From: Bermanella sp047621325
GTDB taxonomy: Bacteria > Pseudomonadota > Gammaproteobacteria > Pseudomonadales > Oceanobacteraceae
Assembly: GCA_047621325.1 (NCBI GenBank)
Contig: JBLHLT010000007.1
Span: 62,001 to 126,000, forward strand
Length of the DNA: 64,000 nt
Direction of reading: 5' to 3'
This document shows positions 1 through 8,304 of the stretch, one piece after another (positions within the stretch are counted from its first letter, which is position 1; each line of letters begins with the position of its first letter). The translations under genes and the position numbers were made by a program. The notes under the pieces were generated by a model. It did not search any database and was not told the DNA's origin. It saw only the letters and a program-made list of their open reading frames with translations.

Positions 1-1
1 A

Positions 2-61
2 TCCTTCTTCACCGCCGATAGCGGATTCACAACGATTCCACCTTTAACCGTCGTGAACTAA
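2..61 (+). other. possible 3' end of a + strand gene
   Basis: The first 60 bases are open in the frame ending at a TAA at 59-61. A second frame is also open to a stop at 43-45, so the frame cannot be decided. An intrinsic terminator on the + strand follows at 95-118, which implies that a rightward transcript ends here. In many gammaproteobacteria mltF (a lytic transglycosylase) ends convergently against tadA, so this could be its C-terminus. That is inference from gene order only; the few residues visible do not prove it. Confidence 0.3.
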
Positions 62-94
62 TCACGATTAAAGGTAAAACCAGTTGACCTTTTT

Positions 95-118
95 ACCGGC
101 CTAGGCCGGTATTTTTTT
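95..118 (+). terminator. intrinsic terminator (rightward)
   Basis: A perfect 16-base palindrome ACCGGCCTAGGCCGGT at 95-110 is followed by A and seven T. The T tract is on the + strand only, so it serves the gene entering from the left edge. A weaker imperfect dyad (ACCTTTAA at 40-47 against TTAAAGGT near 68-75) lies just upstream. Confidence 0.8.
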
Positions 119-144
119 ACCTGCAGTTTCTGTATTTTCACAAT

Positions 145-633
145 CTATTGTATTTGTTGCGCGCGCTTTAACGCTTTTTTCTCATCCCGTCTGCGCTGAA
201 AAAACGCCTGCATGACATCACTACACTGTTCAGCCATCACCCCAGCTAGTACGCCAACCGTGTGATTAAAATAAGGCTCTTTAAATATATTCTGCTGGCT
301 ATGTACAACACCGGCTTTAGGCTCACTGGCACCATAAATGACACGGCTAACGCGGCTATGAATAACGGCACCCGCACACATTGTACAAGGCTCAATGGTG
401 ACGTATAAATCAGCGTTAACTAATCGGTAGTTTTCAACCCGACTGGCCGCATCTCTTAACGCCATAATTTCCGCGTGCGCGGTTGGGTCACAGCTACTTA
501 TGGGCTGATTAAAACCGCGACCAATAATTTCGCCATCTAATACCACTACCGCACCTACTGGCACTTCATTTTTAGCATCGGCTAGTTTTGCTTGAGCGAT
601 GGCTTCGCCCATAAATAATTCGTGTTCGTTCAT
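145..633 (-). CDS. tadA: tRNA-specific adenosine deaminase TadA
   Basis: 162 residues, normal length for TadA. The enzyme deaminates adenosine 34 to inosine in the anticodon of tRNA-Arg(ACG), an essential decoding step. The zinc-dependent cytidine/deoxycytidylate deaminase signature is complete: HAE at residues 53-55 (zinc ligand His and catalytic Glu) and PCTMC at 82-86 (the two Cys ligands). The downstream AGAVIHSRV stretch is typical of bacterial TadA. Its ATG at 631-633 overlaps the stop of the upstream hydrolase gene at 630, so the two are probably cotranscribed and translationally coupled. Nothing odd is seen. Confidence 0.97.
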   Translation of the reverse strand: MNEHELFMGEAIAQAKLADAKNEVPVGAVVVLDGEIIGRGFNQPISSCDPTAHAEIMALRDAASRVENYRLVNADLYVTIEPCTMCAGAVIHSRVSRVIYGASEPKAGVVHSQQNIFKEPYFNHTVGVLAGVMAEQCSDVMQAFFQRRRDEKKALKRAQQIQ

Positions 634-1610
634 GGGTACTCTGGTAATTCATGGTCAGCAATACGAGCATTCAATACATTGATCTGCCAGAATTTTTGCA
701 ATAAGTCTGCGGTCACCTCTGGCACTTCTAGCATGGGAGCGTGGCCTACATTAGGCAAAATTTCAGTTTGAACTTGAGGGGTATGTTCTAGGAATTTTTC
801 AACGCTTGAAACATGCAACACCCTGTCTTGCTCACCCCACAAAACATACGTCGGCATGGTTAATTTCTCAAACACATAACGAAACCCACCCGAGTATCGC
901 GCCGTTTCTGCCTCTTCATGGATGTGTTTAAAAATCTGATCGTTCGCTTGCTCACGAGCCATTGCCCTATCCGCCAATACATCGGTTGCAGGCCAAGGCA
1001 AAAATGGCACCTGCTCCATGGCAAACGCCATCAATCGTGACATATCTTCTGTGCTACGCACAATTAATGGGTTGGGTTGATTATTATTAATTAACGTCTG
1101 TAGTTCACTGTCTTCATCACCATAAAATCCCACTGCATCAATTAAGGATAACGAGCTCACTTGAGCCGGATGACGATAAGCGTATAAAGCGGCTATTGCG
1201 CCACCCATACTATTACCCACTAAGTGAAAATGGGTTAGGCCCAATGCATCAATAAAATCAGCCAGACGTAAGCTTTGTTGATCAAAGCCATAAAAATCAT
1301 TCTGTAAATACGTACTTTCGCCATGGCCTGGTAAATCTGGTGCAATCACATGATAGTCGCCTAAGAAACGCGCCATGCGAGTCCAATTATCTTTCTCTGC
1401 CGCAAAGCCATGCAACAAAATAACCACAGGTTTATTTCGCGGGCCTTCTGATTCTAAATACACCCACTTATAACCATTTATATTGATTTCTTTACGATCA
1501 AGGTCAGACAAACTTCGTTCCACCCCGACCCCCATATCAAATAAAGAATGCTTAATGGTGGTGCACGCTGTCAGCAGTACGCTAAATAAAAGGGTTATTA
1601 TTATTTTCAT
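630..1610 (-). CDS. alpha/beta hydrolase, predicted lipoprotein
   Basis: 326 residues. The N-terminus has a short hydrophobic signal and a lipobox LTAC with the modified Cys at residue 16, so the protein should be membrane anchored and face the periplasm. The alpha/beta-hydrolase core is clear: oxyanion-hole HG at 67-68, PDLPGHGES near 91-99, nucleophile elbow GNSMGG with Ser134, acid Asp262 in WGEQDRV, and His290 in VGHAPMLE. The substrate cannot be read from sequence; esterase or lipase-like activity is the family expectation. The gene ends in a 4-base overlap with tadA. Confidence 0.88.
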   Translation of the reverse strand: MKIIITLLFSVLLTACTTIKHSLFDMGVGVERSLSDLDRKEININGYKWVYLESEGPRNKPVVILLHGFAAEKDNWTRMARFLGDYHVIAPDLPGHGESTYLQNDFYGFDQQSLRLADFIDALGLTHFHLVGNSMGGAIAALYAYRHPAQVSSLSLIDAVGFYGDEDSELQTLINNNQPNPLIVRSTEDMSRLMAFAMEQVPFLPWPATDVLADRAMAREQANDQIFKHIHEEAETARYSGGFRYVFEKLTMPTYVLWGEQDRVLHVSSVEKFLEHTPQVQTEILPNVGHAPMLEVPEVTADLLQKFWQINVLNARIADHELPEYP

Positions 1611-1734
1611 GGGACTCTCCTAATCTGCGCTTAGACTAGCGACTGCAAAGGCTTCATGCAACATTGATTCGTTTGGCTTAAGAGTTGCTAATAACACACT
1701 AGGACACATTCAAAGTAAAATGAGGACGCACATC

Positions 1735-2706
1735 ATGGGTGCAATGAGTTATCTCAGTATCATTGAAAGCTACCAAGACTATAAATCGGTCGTGCATGAT
1801 TTAGTGGCGTCCATTTTATCTGGTGCAGCCCAAACACCCCTTTTCACCAATGAAAACTCTATTTTAACCACACTCAAAAGAATTGATGTGCACTATCCAT
1901 TCGTCGAATTACTCTACACACTCGATAAACATGGCATGCAAACCAGCGAAAACGCCGCATCCAGTAAAGACGGTATATCTATCATTTCAGGGGCAAAAAA
2001 CACCGACCGTTCGCAACGCCCCTACTTTAAATTAGCCACTCATTCCGATGATATTTCAGTAACAACACCTTACATGTCCAGTGCAACTGGGCATTTATGT
2101 GTATCAGCAGCCATGAAATACGAGGATGAACACGAAAAGATATCAGGCTATCTTGTGGTCGATATAAACTTAACTCGAATAATTGAATTTTTACGTGGCG
2201 ATGAGCTTCGCCGTAAAACCGTTCCGTTTTTTTACGCTGTTTACAGTTTAATGGTATTAGGGCTAATGTCAGTTGCAGGTATCATGCTGTTTATCGCATT
2301 TGAGGATCTTTTTTCACTGGTGTTCAATGAGTCATCACCCGACAGCCCGCCTTATAAATTATTTGAAATTATTATATTCATCACTCTTAGTCTCGCCATT
2401 TTTGACTTGGGTAAAACCATTTTAGAAGAAGAAGTGTTAATGCATAAAGACGTATTTAGACACAGCTCAACCCGCCGAACCATAACTCGATTTTTAGCCG
2501 CTATTTTAATTGCTGTATCGATTGAAGCTCTGCTTACCATGTTTAAAGCATCGTTGGGTGAAGTTGAGCTAATGAAGTCTGCGGTTTGGATGATGTTATC
2601 GGTCGTAGGGTTATTATTAGGACTAGGTGGCTACGTCTATCTGGGGGCAAAAGCAGAACGTATTTTATTAAAGAACAGAATGCAGTTCGGCAAAATTAAT
2701 ATGTAA
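1735..2706 (+). CDS. membrane protein with Cache/PDC-like sensor domain
   Basis: 323 residues from the ATG at 1735, preferred over the in-frame ATG at 1720 because GAGGA at 1722-1726 sits 8 bases before it. The N-terminal ~160 residues resemble a PDC/Cache ligand-binding domain: the stretch with RSQRPYF followed by a strand ending in SGYLVVDIN is typical of such folds. Then come hydrophobic segments near residues 170-195, 215-230, 255-275 and 285-310. No kinase, GGDEF or methyl-accepting domain follows, so the output is unknown. The gene stands alone between divergent and convergent neighbours. Function is not assigned. Confidence 0.7.
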   Translation: MGAMSYLSIIESYQDYKSVVHDLVASILSGAAQTPLFTNENSILTTLKRIDVHYPFVELLYTLDKHGMQTSENAASSKDGISIISGAKNTDRSQRPYFKLATHSDDISVTTPYMSSATGHLCVSAAMKYEDEHEKISGYLVVDINLTRIIEFLRGDELRRKTVPFFYAVYSLMVLGLMSVAGIMLFIAFEDLFSLVFNESSPDSPPYKLFEIIIFITLSLAIFDLGKTILEEEVLMHKDVFRHSSTRRTITRFLAAILIAVSIEALLTMFKASLGEVELMKSAVWMMLSVVGLLLGLGGYVYLGAKAERILLKNRMQFGKINM

Positions 2707-2759
2707 CCTTACTGCTGCCCCGCAAATCAATTTTGACTTATATCAAATTAAAAAACGTC

Positions 2760-2792
2760 ATCCCCGACGCGCAAAGCGCTTTGATCGGGGAT
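2760..2792. repeat. REP-like inverted repeat (ATCCCCGA...TCGGGGAT)
   Basis: In the 286-base gap between the Cache protein and zapB, ATCCCCGA at 2760-2767 pairs with TCGGGGAT at 2785-2792. The loop itself holds a 12-base perfect palindrome CAAAGCGCTTTG. Motifs of the form CATCCCCGA...TCGGGGATCCA are known as dispersed repeats in many proteobacteria. Only one copy was seen in this window. The rest of the gap, 2793-2935, shows nothing I can identify. Confidence 0.55.
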
Positions 2793-2940
2793 CCACTTCT
2801 ACTTTTTTGAATGATTTGAGTGTTTCTGCTTCAAGTTTAAGGAGTTGGCGCCCCGCGTTGGCTATGCCTTTCTTCGAGTCGCGGGAGATGTTGAATTTAA
2901 GTTGATTTTCAAACTATGGGACAGGAATGATGTAACCTAT

Positions 2941-2973
2941 AAAAAAGCCCCTTAATACAACGGTATTAAGGGA
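2941..2973 (-). terminator. intrinsic terminator of zapB
   Basis: Read leftward, CCCTTAATAC-CGTTG-TATTAAGGG forms a long stem and is followed by GC and six T (complement of 2941-2946). It lies just after the zapB stop codon. Confidence 0.8.
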
Positions 2974-2992
2974 CTTTGCTTTGATCTAACAA

Positions 2993-3202
2993 TTAAGCGT
3001 TGGCTGCCGCCGCTTCAATTTCAAACTGCTTAAGTAAACCGGTAATTTTTTCTTCGAATGCTTTTCTCTGCTCACTTGCCACTGATTTTTCTTGCTGTAA
3101 TGTGGCATTCTCTTGCTTTAGCTCTTCGTTTTCCATATTTAATAACTCTATGGTTTCTAGCGCTAAGATGATTTTCTTCTCTAACTGATCTAACAATTCC
3201 AT
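2993..3202 (-). CDS. zapB: ZapB-family cell division protein
   Basis: 69 residues, almost entirely one predicted coiled coil with heptad Leu/Ile (LLDQLEKKI, ETIELLNMENEELKQEN). Length, composition and the start (M-x-L-x-x-x-x-x-LE) match ZapB, the small abundant coiled-coil protein that joins the Z-ring through ZapA and helps link it to the terminus region. GAGG lies 5 bases before the ATG. The gene is monocistronic: it has its own terminator downstream, and a separate gene lies upstream. Short coiled coils are easy to misassign, so the family call is good but not certain. Confidence 0.75.
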   Translation of the reverse strand: MELLDQLEKKIILALETIELLNMENEELKQENATLQQEKSVASEQRKAFEEKITGLLKQFEIEAAAANA

Positions 3203-3283
3203 AACTACCTCTAATACAGATGGAAAAAGAGGCGCGATAATAAGCGCCTGTAATTACAGACGCAAGTAGATTACAAATAGATT

Positions 3284-4459
3284 TTATTCAGAGCTCTCTT
3301 TTAACTCAGACAAACGCAAAAAAACCGCTTTTTCAATACGAGTTAACGCTTCTAACAATAGCGGCCGCTGACAACCAAAGTTCAAACGCACATAGTTATT
3401 ATCGCCAAATTCACTGCCAGCAGACATGCCGACTCCATGTGATTCAAAAAACTTCTGTGGATTATCGAGCTGTAATAATGAAACATCCAACCAGGCAAGA
3501 TAGGTGGCTTCAGATGGCCTCATTGAAATGCCATTCATAGCAGCCACTTTATCGACTATTAATTGATGATTGTGTTTTAGGTATTCAATTAACGCTAAGC
3601 GCCAAGGTTCGGCATATTTAAAGGCCGCAGTCGCCGCCGCGATACCCAGAATATTTACATGCCCCACTAAGCCGTCCATGAGCTTTGAATATTCGGTGCG
3701 CATTTTGATATCTGAAATAATAGCGAATGCCATGTCGAGTCCCGGCACATTAAAGGTTTTACTGGGCGCCATTAAGGTAATGGTGCGCTTTTCGATCTCA
3801 TCATTTAACGACGCAATGGGAACATGCTTTTTACCATTAAGAATAAGATCACAATGAATATCGTCAGAACAAATAATCAAATCATGTTTAATACAAACAT
3901 CAGCTAAATCTTGTAACTCATCGCGAGAGTACACTTTGCCTGTAGGATTGTGTGGATTACACAGCAACATCACACCTACATCATTACTTAACGCCTGTAC
4001 CATTTCAGGTAAATTCAACGCCCAGCTATCACCATCAGCTTTGACATGGAACGTATAATTATCAGTGTCCAAAATAGGTGCTTGGCGCATTAAATGTGGA
4101 TACACCGGCAGTGCGGTAATTACAGCCGGTTTACCTTTATTCGTACTCATAGCGCGGGCTAAATTAAGACCCTTTACAACACCTGGGGTAAATACAATCC
4201 ATTCTGGCTCGATGGCCCAATCATAATGTTGCTGGCAATGTTTAACAATTAGCTCACGTAATTCAGTGCTATCTGAGCCATAACCCAACACCCCATGATC
4301 CACACGTTGTTTAATTGCATTGAGAATTTCTGGCGCTACCTGAAAATCCATGTCAGCGACCCACATTGGTAAGATATCCTTACCTTTGTAACGCTTCCAC
4401 TTAATAGAATCTGACTCATTGCGGTTAATCTCTGGGCCAAACAATTCATGCACGTTCAT
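3284..4459 (-). CDS. patB: PatB/MalY-type PLP aminotransferase (cystathionine beta-lyase)
   Basis: 391 residues, normal for the MalY/PatB group of fold-type I PLP enzymes, which mostly act as C-S beta-lyases releasing thiol, pyruvate and ammonia. Visible features: ILPMWVADMDF near 29-39, typical of PatB; CNPHNPTGK at 167-175; SDDIHCDL at 198-205 with the Asp that contacts the pyridine nitrogen; APSKTFNVPGL at 231-241 with the Schiff-base Lys234; and a C-terminal RLNFGCQRPLL holding the carboxylate-binding Arg. GAGG precedes the ATG. The exact substrate (cystathionine or another cysteine conjugate) cannot be told from sequence. Confidence 0.9.
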   Translation of the reverse strand: MNVHELFGPEINRNESDSIKWKRYKGKDILPMWVADMDFQVAPEILNAIKQRVDHGVLGYGSDSTELRELIVKHCQQHYDWAIEPEWIVFTPGVVKGLNLARAMSTNKGKPAVITALPVYPHLMRQAPILDTDNYTFHVKADGDSWALNLPEMVQALSNDVGVMLLCNPHNPTGKVYSRDELQDLADVCIKHDLIICSDDIHCDLILNGKKHVPIASLNDEIEKRTITLMAPSKTFNVPGLDMAFAIISDIKMRTEYSKLMDGLVGHVNILGIAAATAAFKYAEPWRLALIEYLKHNHQLIVDKVAAMNGISMRPSEATYLAWLDVSLLQLDNPQKFFESHGVGMSAGSEFGDNNYVRLNFGCQRPLLLEALTRIEKAVFLRLSELKESSE

Positions 4460-4544
4460 GTTCTACCTCTATATTATTTATTATGCTTACCACTTTAGCA
4501 GCTAACTTTTTAACGAGACAGGTACAATTTTAAAAAACACCCAC

Positions 4545-4576
4545 AAAAAAGCCGATACAGTCGTATCGGCTTTTCA
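4545..4576. terminator. bidirectional intrinsic terminator
   Basis: GCCGATAC-AGTC-GTATCGGC at 4551-4570 has T tracts on both sides: TTTTCATTTTTT rightward, and six T leftward (complement of 4545-4550). It lies after the stop of the LRR-kinase gene (leftward), which it most likely terminates. Confidence 0.85.
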
Positions 4577-4616
4577 TTTTTTGCGCTATTTGTAATACGC
4601 ACTAATAATCACCTAA

Positions 4617-5945
4617 TTATTGTTTTAAGCTCTCTATTTGAGTACAAATTTCAGCAAAGTTAGGTCGCTGTAGTATATCGTCATTCATAGTCAGCTTACT
4701 TATTCGTACTAATATATCGTATAGCTGATCTTTTATTACCACCAACGCCAGTAAGTCATCCATAAAACAGCCAAAGGCGCGTACCTCTATCCTCTGCATT
4801 TTTTGTTTCTGGTCAGGATTAAGCGTTTCAAGATTAGTGGCTGCACCAAAGTCTCCAAATAAGATTTTCGACTCTGAATCAATCATCGTATTATGCGCAT
4901 AAATATCACCATGGCTCACTTTCTGATCATGCATGTGTTTAAGCGTATCGGCCATTTGGGCAACGATAGACAAAACATCAGTGCTACTCAAAACCAAATT
5001 TTCTACAAAGGTATCACGGGTGCACGTTGCCAAACTTGGCGGCAGACCTAGATTTTTAAATTCAGATGAGATTAATTCCATAACAAGACCTAATTCATTG
5101 GCATCATCGATGTGTGATAACACCTTAATTAAATTAGGATGCTCACCAACATTTAAGCAGCATTGAATTTCATCTTGTGGGTAACCATCACTGGTGACAG
5201 CGCCTTTAAACAACTTAACCGCAATAGAAGAACGATCTGTTGTTTGCTCATCACGTTTAGTCCAGTCAGCATGATAAATCACACCTGACGCGCCCTCACC
5301 AATTTGATGATTTAGCTTTAATGAATTTAAGGGTATTTGTGGAATTTGAGCCTTCACGGTATTTACAACTTCAAGAGCCGGATTACCTGAGAACGCCAAC
5401 CAAGATAATTTAGGCAAGCCTAACAACCAATCAGGAATAACGGTGAGCTGGTTCGCAGACAGCCTAACCAGCTCTAACTGTGTACACGCCGACATACTGT
5501 CAGGTAACGACGTAATCTGGTTACCCGCCAATGCTAACTTTCTAAGTTTTGTTAATTTACCCATTGAAGTAGGTAAGTGTTTGATTTGGTTGTTGGTTAA
5601 AATTAACCAATGAATATTATTAGGTAGACAATTTTCTTCGAGCGTTTTTAATTTATTTGATTTAAATGCCACCATTTCTAACTTTTTACATTGCGATAAT
5701 ACAACCGGTATATGTTCAAAATGATTATCGGTTAAAAAAAGTATTTTAAGATTTTTAAAACGATGGAAGTCATCAGGTAAGGCAGATAACTGATTGCCAC
5801 CTAGATCTAGAATTTCAATATGATCAGCCAATCTAAAGAGTTCACGAGGAAATTCCGTAAGGCCTTCGGCTAACTTAATACGCTTATCAAGGCCAAGTGT
5901 GTCTGGTGTAATCACACCTATTTTAAGTTGTTGCAGAGTAATCAA
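4617..5945 (-). CDS. leucine-rich repeat protein kinase
   Basis: 442 residues. Residues 20-195 hold about seven LRRs of the bacterial/plant type (L-x-x-L-x-L-x-x-N-x-L-x-x-L-P), for example LDLGGNQLSALP and LALAGNQITSLP. Residues 210-440 form a Hanks-type protein kinase domain: glycine loop GEGASG at 216-221, AVK with Lys244, an alpha-C Glu near 259, catalytic loop HGDIYAHN at 345-352 and DFG at 365-367. The usual HRD is HGD here, so it is not an RD kinase. No signal or membrane segment is seen, so it is cytosolic. The gene is single. Substrate and signal are unknown; LRR regions usually bind proteins. Confidence 0.88.
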   Translation of the reverse strand: MITLQQLKIGVITPDTLGLDKRIKLAEGLTEFPRELFRLADHIEILDLGGNQLSALPDDFHRFKNLKILFLTDNHFEHIPVVLSQCKKLEMVAFKSNKLKTLEENCLPNNIHWLILTNNQIKHLPTSMGKLTKLRKLALAGNQITSLPDSMSACTQLELVRLSANQLTVIPDWLLGLPKLSWLAFSGNPALEVVNTVKAQIPQIPLNSLKLNHQIGEGASGVIYHADWTKRDEQTTDRSSIAVKLFKGAVTSDGYPQDEIQCCLNVGEHPNLIKVLSHIDDANELGLVMELISSEFKNLGLPPSLATCTRDTFVENLVLSSTDVLSIVAQMADTLKHMHDQKVSHGDIYAHNTMIDSESKILFGDFGAATNLETLNPDQKQKMQRIEVRAFGCFMDDLLALVVIKDQLYDILVRISKLTMNDDILQRPNFAEICTQIESLKQ

Positions 5946-6040
5946 AATATATAACCAACTAATAACAATACATACTATTTATAATTTAAATAGCGCTTAT
6001 ATACAGGTAACGCTCATAAATTAAAGTGACACAACTGCAC

Positions 6041-6440
6041 CTATAAACTTGCTGAAACAGGCGCCGCAGCCATAGCATCTTCTACTTTTCCACCACCAGA
6101 CTCCAGTAACGGAGCAACATAAATAAGCACCTGATGATTCAAAAAGCTATCATCACAACTACCCTGTTTTTCTAAAAAGTGCACGGTATTACCAAGCAAA
6201 ACAAATGACCCTGAAACAACTGTCGTTGCACTTAATACAATTCCCGATATCACCAACATACCTAATATATCTTTTGGATGAGCAGAAGGTGCTTTAAATC
6301 CGACATCTCCTATTTTCAAACTATACTCTCTGGGTATCAAGTCACATCGTTTATAGTCAGCGCTCCTCACTTCCTTAGTGATAAGCCACACATGCCTGTA
6401 ACAACGTATAAGCTAACATAATGGTTATTATTTTTATCAT
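6041..6440 (-). pseudogene. small lipoprotein-like gene, apparently frameshifted
   Basis: The main frame, from a GTG at 6391 down to 6041, gives 116 residues with one hydrophobic segment (ILGMLVISGIVLSATTVV) and a Cys-Asp-Asp near the end. It has no signal peptide and no good ribosome site. In another frame just upstream, an ATG at 6440 encodes a 21-residue lipoprotein signal (hydrophobic core, then LLQAC) that stops at 6375-6377. Skipping one base near 6380-6390 would join the signal to the body and give a lipoprotein of about 135 residues. Either one base is wrong or mutated, or the two frames are unrelated. I favour a frameshift. Confidence 0.5.
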
Positions 6441-6476
6441 CCTTGATTCCATACTTAAGCTTAAATAATCACACAT

Positions 6477-6502
6477 AAAAAAGCCGATGCAAGCATCGGC
6501 TT
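6477..6502 (-). terminator. intrinsic terminator of guaA
   Basis: Read leftward, AAAGCCGATG-CTTG-CATCGGCTTTTTT is a strong stem ending in six T. It sits 38 bases after the guaA stop. Confidence 0.9.
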
Positions 6503-6539
6503 TAATCAGGTGCGGGCAACCACTATAACTTAAAAGTGA

Positions 6540-8114
6540 TTATTCCCACTCAATCGTAGCCGGTGGCTTAGACGAAACATCATAAGCCACACGAGAAATA
6601 TGCTCGATCTCGTTGATAATACGATTCGAAACTTTCTCTAATAACTCATACGGTAAGTGTGCCCAACGTGCCGTCATAAAGTCGATGGTTTCAACCGCAC
6701 GCAACGATACAACCCACTCATAACGACGCTGATCACCCACCACACCTACCGACTTAACCGGTAAGAACACAACAAATGCCTGTGACGTTTTGTGGTACCA
6801 ATCAAAATTGTGTAGCTCTTCGATGAAGATGGCATCCGCTTCACGTAATACGTCAGCGTATTCTTTTTTCACTTCACCTAAAATACGCACACCAAGGCCA
6901 GGCCCTGGGAACGGGTGACGGTAAACCATGTCGTATGGCAAACCTAACTCAAGGCCAATTTTACGCACTTCGTCTTTGAACAATTCACGTAATGGTTCAA
7001 CTAAATCCATTTTCATATCGTCAGGCAAACCGCCTACGTTATGATGGGATTTAATCACGTGCGCTTTGCCCGTTTTAGAGGCAGCTGATTCGATCACGTC
7101 AGGGTAAATGGTACCTTGCGCTAGGAAGTCTACATCTTTAATTTTGGTGGCTTCTTCATCAAATACTTCGATGAAAGTATTGCCAATCACTTTACGCTTG
7201 GCTTCTGGGTCTGACACACCCACCAGCTTGCCCAAAAATAAATCAGCGCTGTCAGAACGAATTACTTTTACGCCCATGTTTTTTGCAAACATGTCCATAA
7301 CCATGTCGCCTTCGTTTTTACGAAGCAGGCCGTTATCGACAAATACGCAGGTTAGTTGACTACCAATGGCTTTGTGCAACAGTGCTGCAACAACCGATGA
7401 GTCGACACCGCCCGACAAACCAAGCAATACCTTTTTATTGCCGACTTGTTCTTGCACACGTTTGATTTGGTCTTCAATAATATTAGCAGGGGTCCACAAA
7501 CCTTCACAGCCTGCGATGTCTTTAATGAAGTGCTCAAGCATACGGCCACCTTGCAAGGTGTGCGTTACTTCTGGGTGAAACTGCACACCAAAAAAGTTTT
7601 TCTCAGCGTGGTACATACCTGCGATTGGGCATGATGGTGTAGACGCCATTAGCTCAAAGCCTTCAGGCATTTTTACTACTTTATCGCCGTGGCTCATCCA
7701 AACGTCTAGCAATTTCTCGCCTTTATCGTTTACATGATCAGCAATATCTTTAAATAATGCACTGCTGCCTTCGGCTTTAATTTGCGCATAACCAAATTCA
7801 CGAATGTCTGAACCTTCAACTTTGCCACCAAGCTGTTCAGACATAGTTTGCATGCCGTAACAAATGCCAAAAATAGGTAAACCCATGTCGAAAATTTCTT
7901 GCGCGGCACGAGGGCTATTTTCTTCATGAACAGATTCAGGACCGCCCGCTAAAATGATGGCTTTAGGCGCAAATTCTTTGATTTCATCAAAGCTCATATC
8001 CCAAGCACGAATCTCAGAAAACACACCCAGCTCACGTACACGGCGGGCAATAAGTTGAGTGTATTGTGAACCAAAATCTAGAATTAGGATTTTTTGAGCA
8101 TGAATGTCTGTCAT
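6540..8114 (-). CDS. guaA: GMP synthase (glutamine-hydrolysing)
   Basis: 524 residues, the usual length. It converts XMP, ATP and glutamine to GMP, the last step of guanine nucleotide synthesis. The N-terminal class I glutamine amidotransferase has Cys85 in FGICYGMQ and the His180/Glu182 pair in FHPEVTHT. The ATP-pyrophosphatase P-loop SGGVDSS is at 234-240. The C-terminal dimerisation domain ends in KPPATIEWE, as is standard. GAGG lies 5 bases before the ATG. It follows guaB, but a 190-base leader with a terminator hairpin separates the two (see that entry). Confidence 0.98.
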   Translation of the reverse strand: MTDIHAQKILILDFGSQYTQLIARRVRELGVFSEIRAWDMSFDEIKEFAPKAIILAGGPESVHEENSPRAAQEIFDMGLPIFGICYGMQTMSEQLGGKVEGSDIREFGYAQIKAEGSSALFKDIADHVNDKGEKLLDVWMSHGDKVVKMPEGFELMASTPSCPIAGMYHAEKNFFGVQFHPEVTHTLQGGRMLEHFIKDIAGCEGLWTPANIIEDQIKRVQEQVGNKKVLLGLSGGVDSSVVAALLHKAIGSQLTCVFVDNGLLRKNEGDMVMDMFAKNMGVKVIRSDSADLFLGKLVGVSDPEAKRKVIGNTFIEVFDEEATKIKDVDFLAQGTIYPDVIESAASKTGKAHVIKSHHNVGGLPDDMKMDLVEPLRELFKDEVRKIGLELGLPYDMVYRHPFPGPGLGVRILGEVKKEYADVLREADAIFIEELHNFDWYHKTSQAFVVFLPVKSVGVVGDQRRYEWVVSLRAVETIDFMTARWAHLPYELLEKVSNRIINEIEHISRVAYDVSSKPPATIEWE

Positions 8115-8132
8115 AAAGACCTCGTATCTATA

Positions 8133-8205
8133 AAACTAAAAAACCTGCTGCCTTAGCAACAGGTTAAAATTCTGTTTGTTGGGTATCACCTGCAGCGAAC
8201 CCAAC
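8133..8205 (-). promoter_or_regulatory. guaB-guaA leader: terminator hairpin with a competing upstream strand
   Basis: On the RNA (leftward) a terminator-like hairpin has 5' arm ACCUGUUGC (8164-8156) and 3' arm GCAGCAGGU (8151-8143), followed by UUUUUUAGUU. It ends only about 18 bases before the guaA ATG and next to its ribosome site, so transcripts must pass through it to express guaA. Upstream, GUUGGGU (8205-8199) pairs with ACCCAAC (8184-8178). The loop of that hairpin carries GCUGCAGGU (8196-8188), which can pair with the terminator 5' arm in 8 of 9 positions. This looks like an attenuator. No ligand or known riboswitch class was recognised. Confidence 0.5.
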
Positions 8206-8304
8206 TTAGTTAGAGCCTATAAAGAAACTCTATGCTTAAACTGATGATGAACTAGAAGATTTAACCCTCTAGATCACGTTCAGCAAACCACCTGAATAGG
8301 ATGG

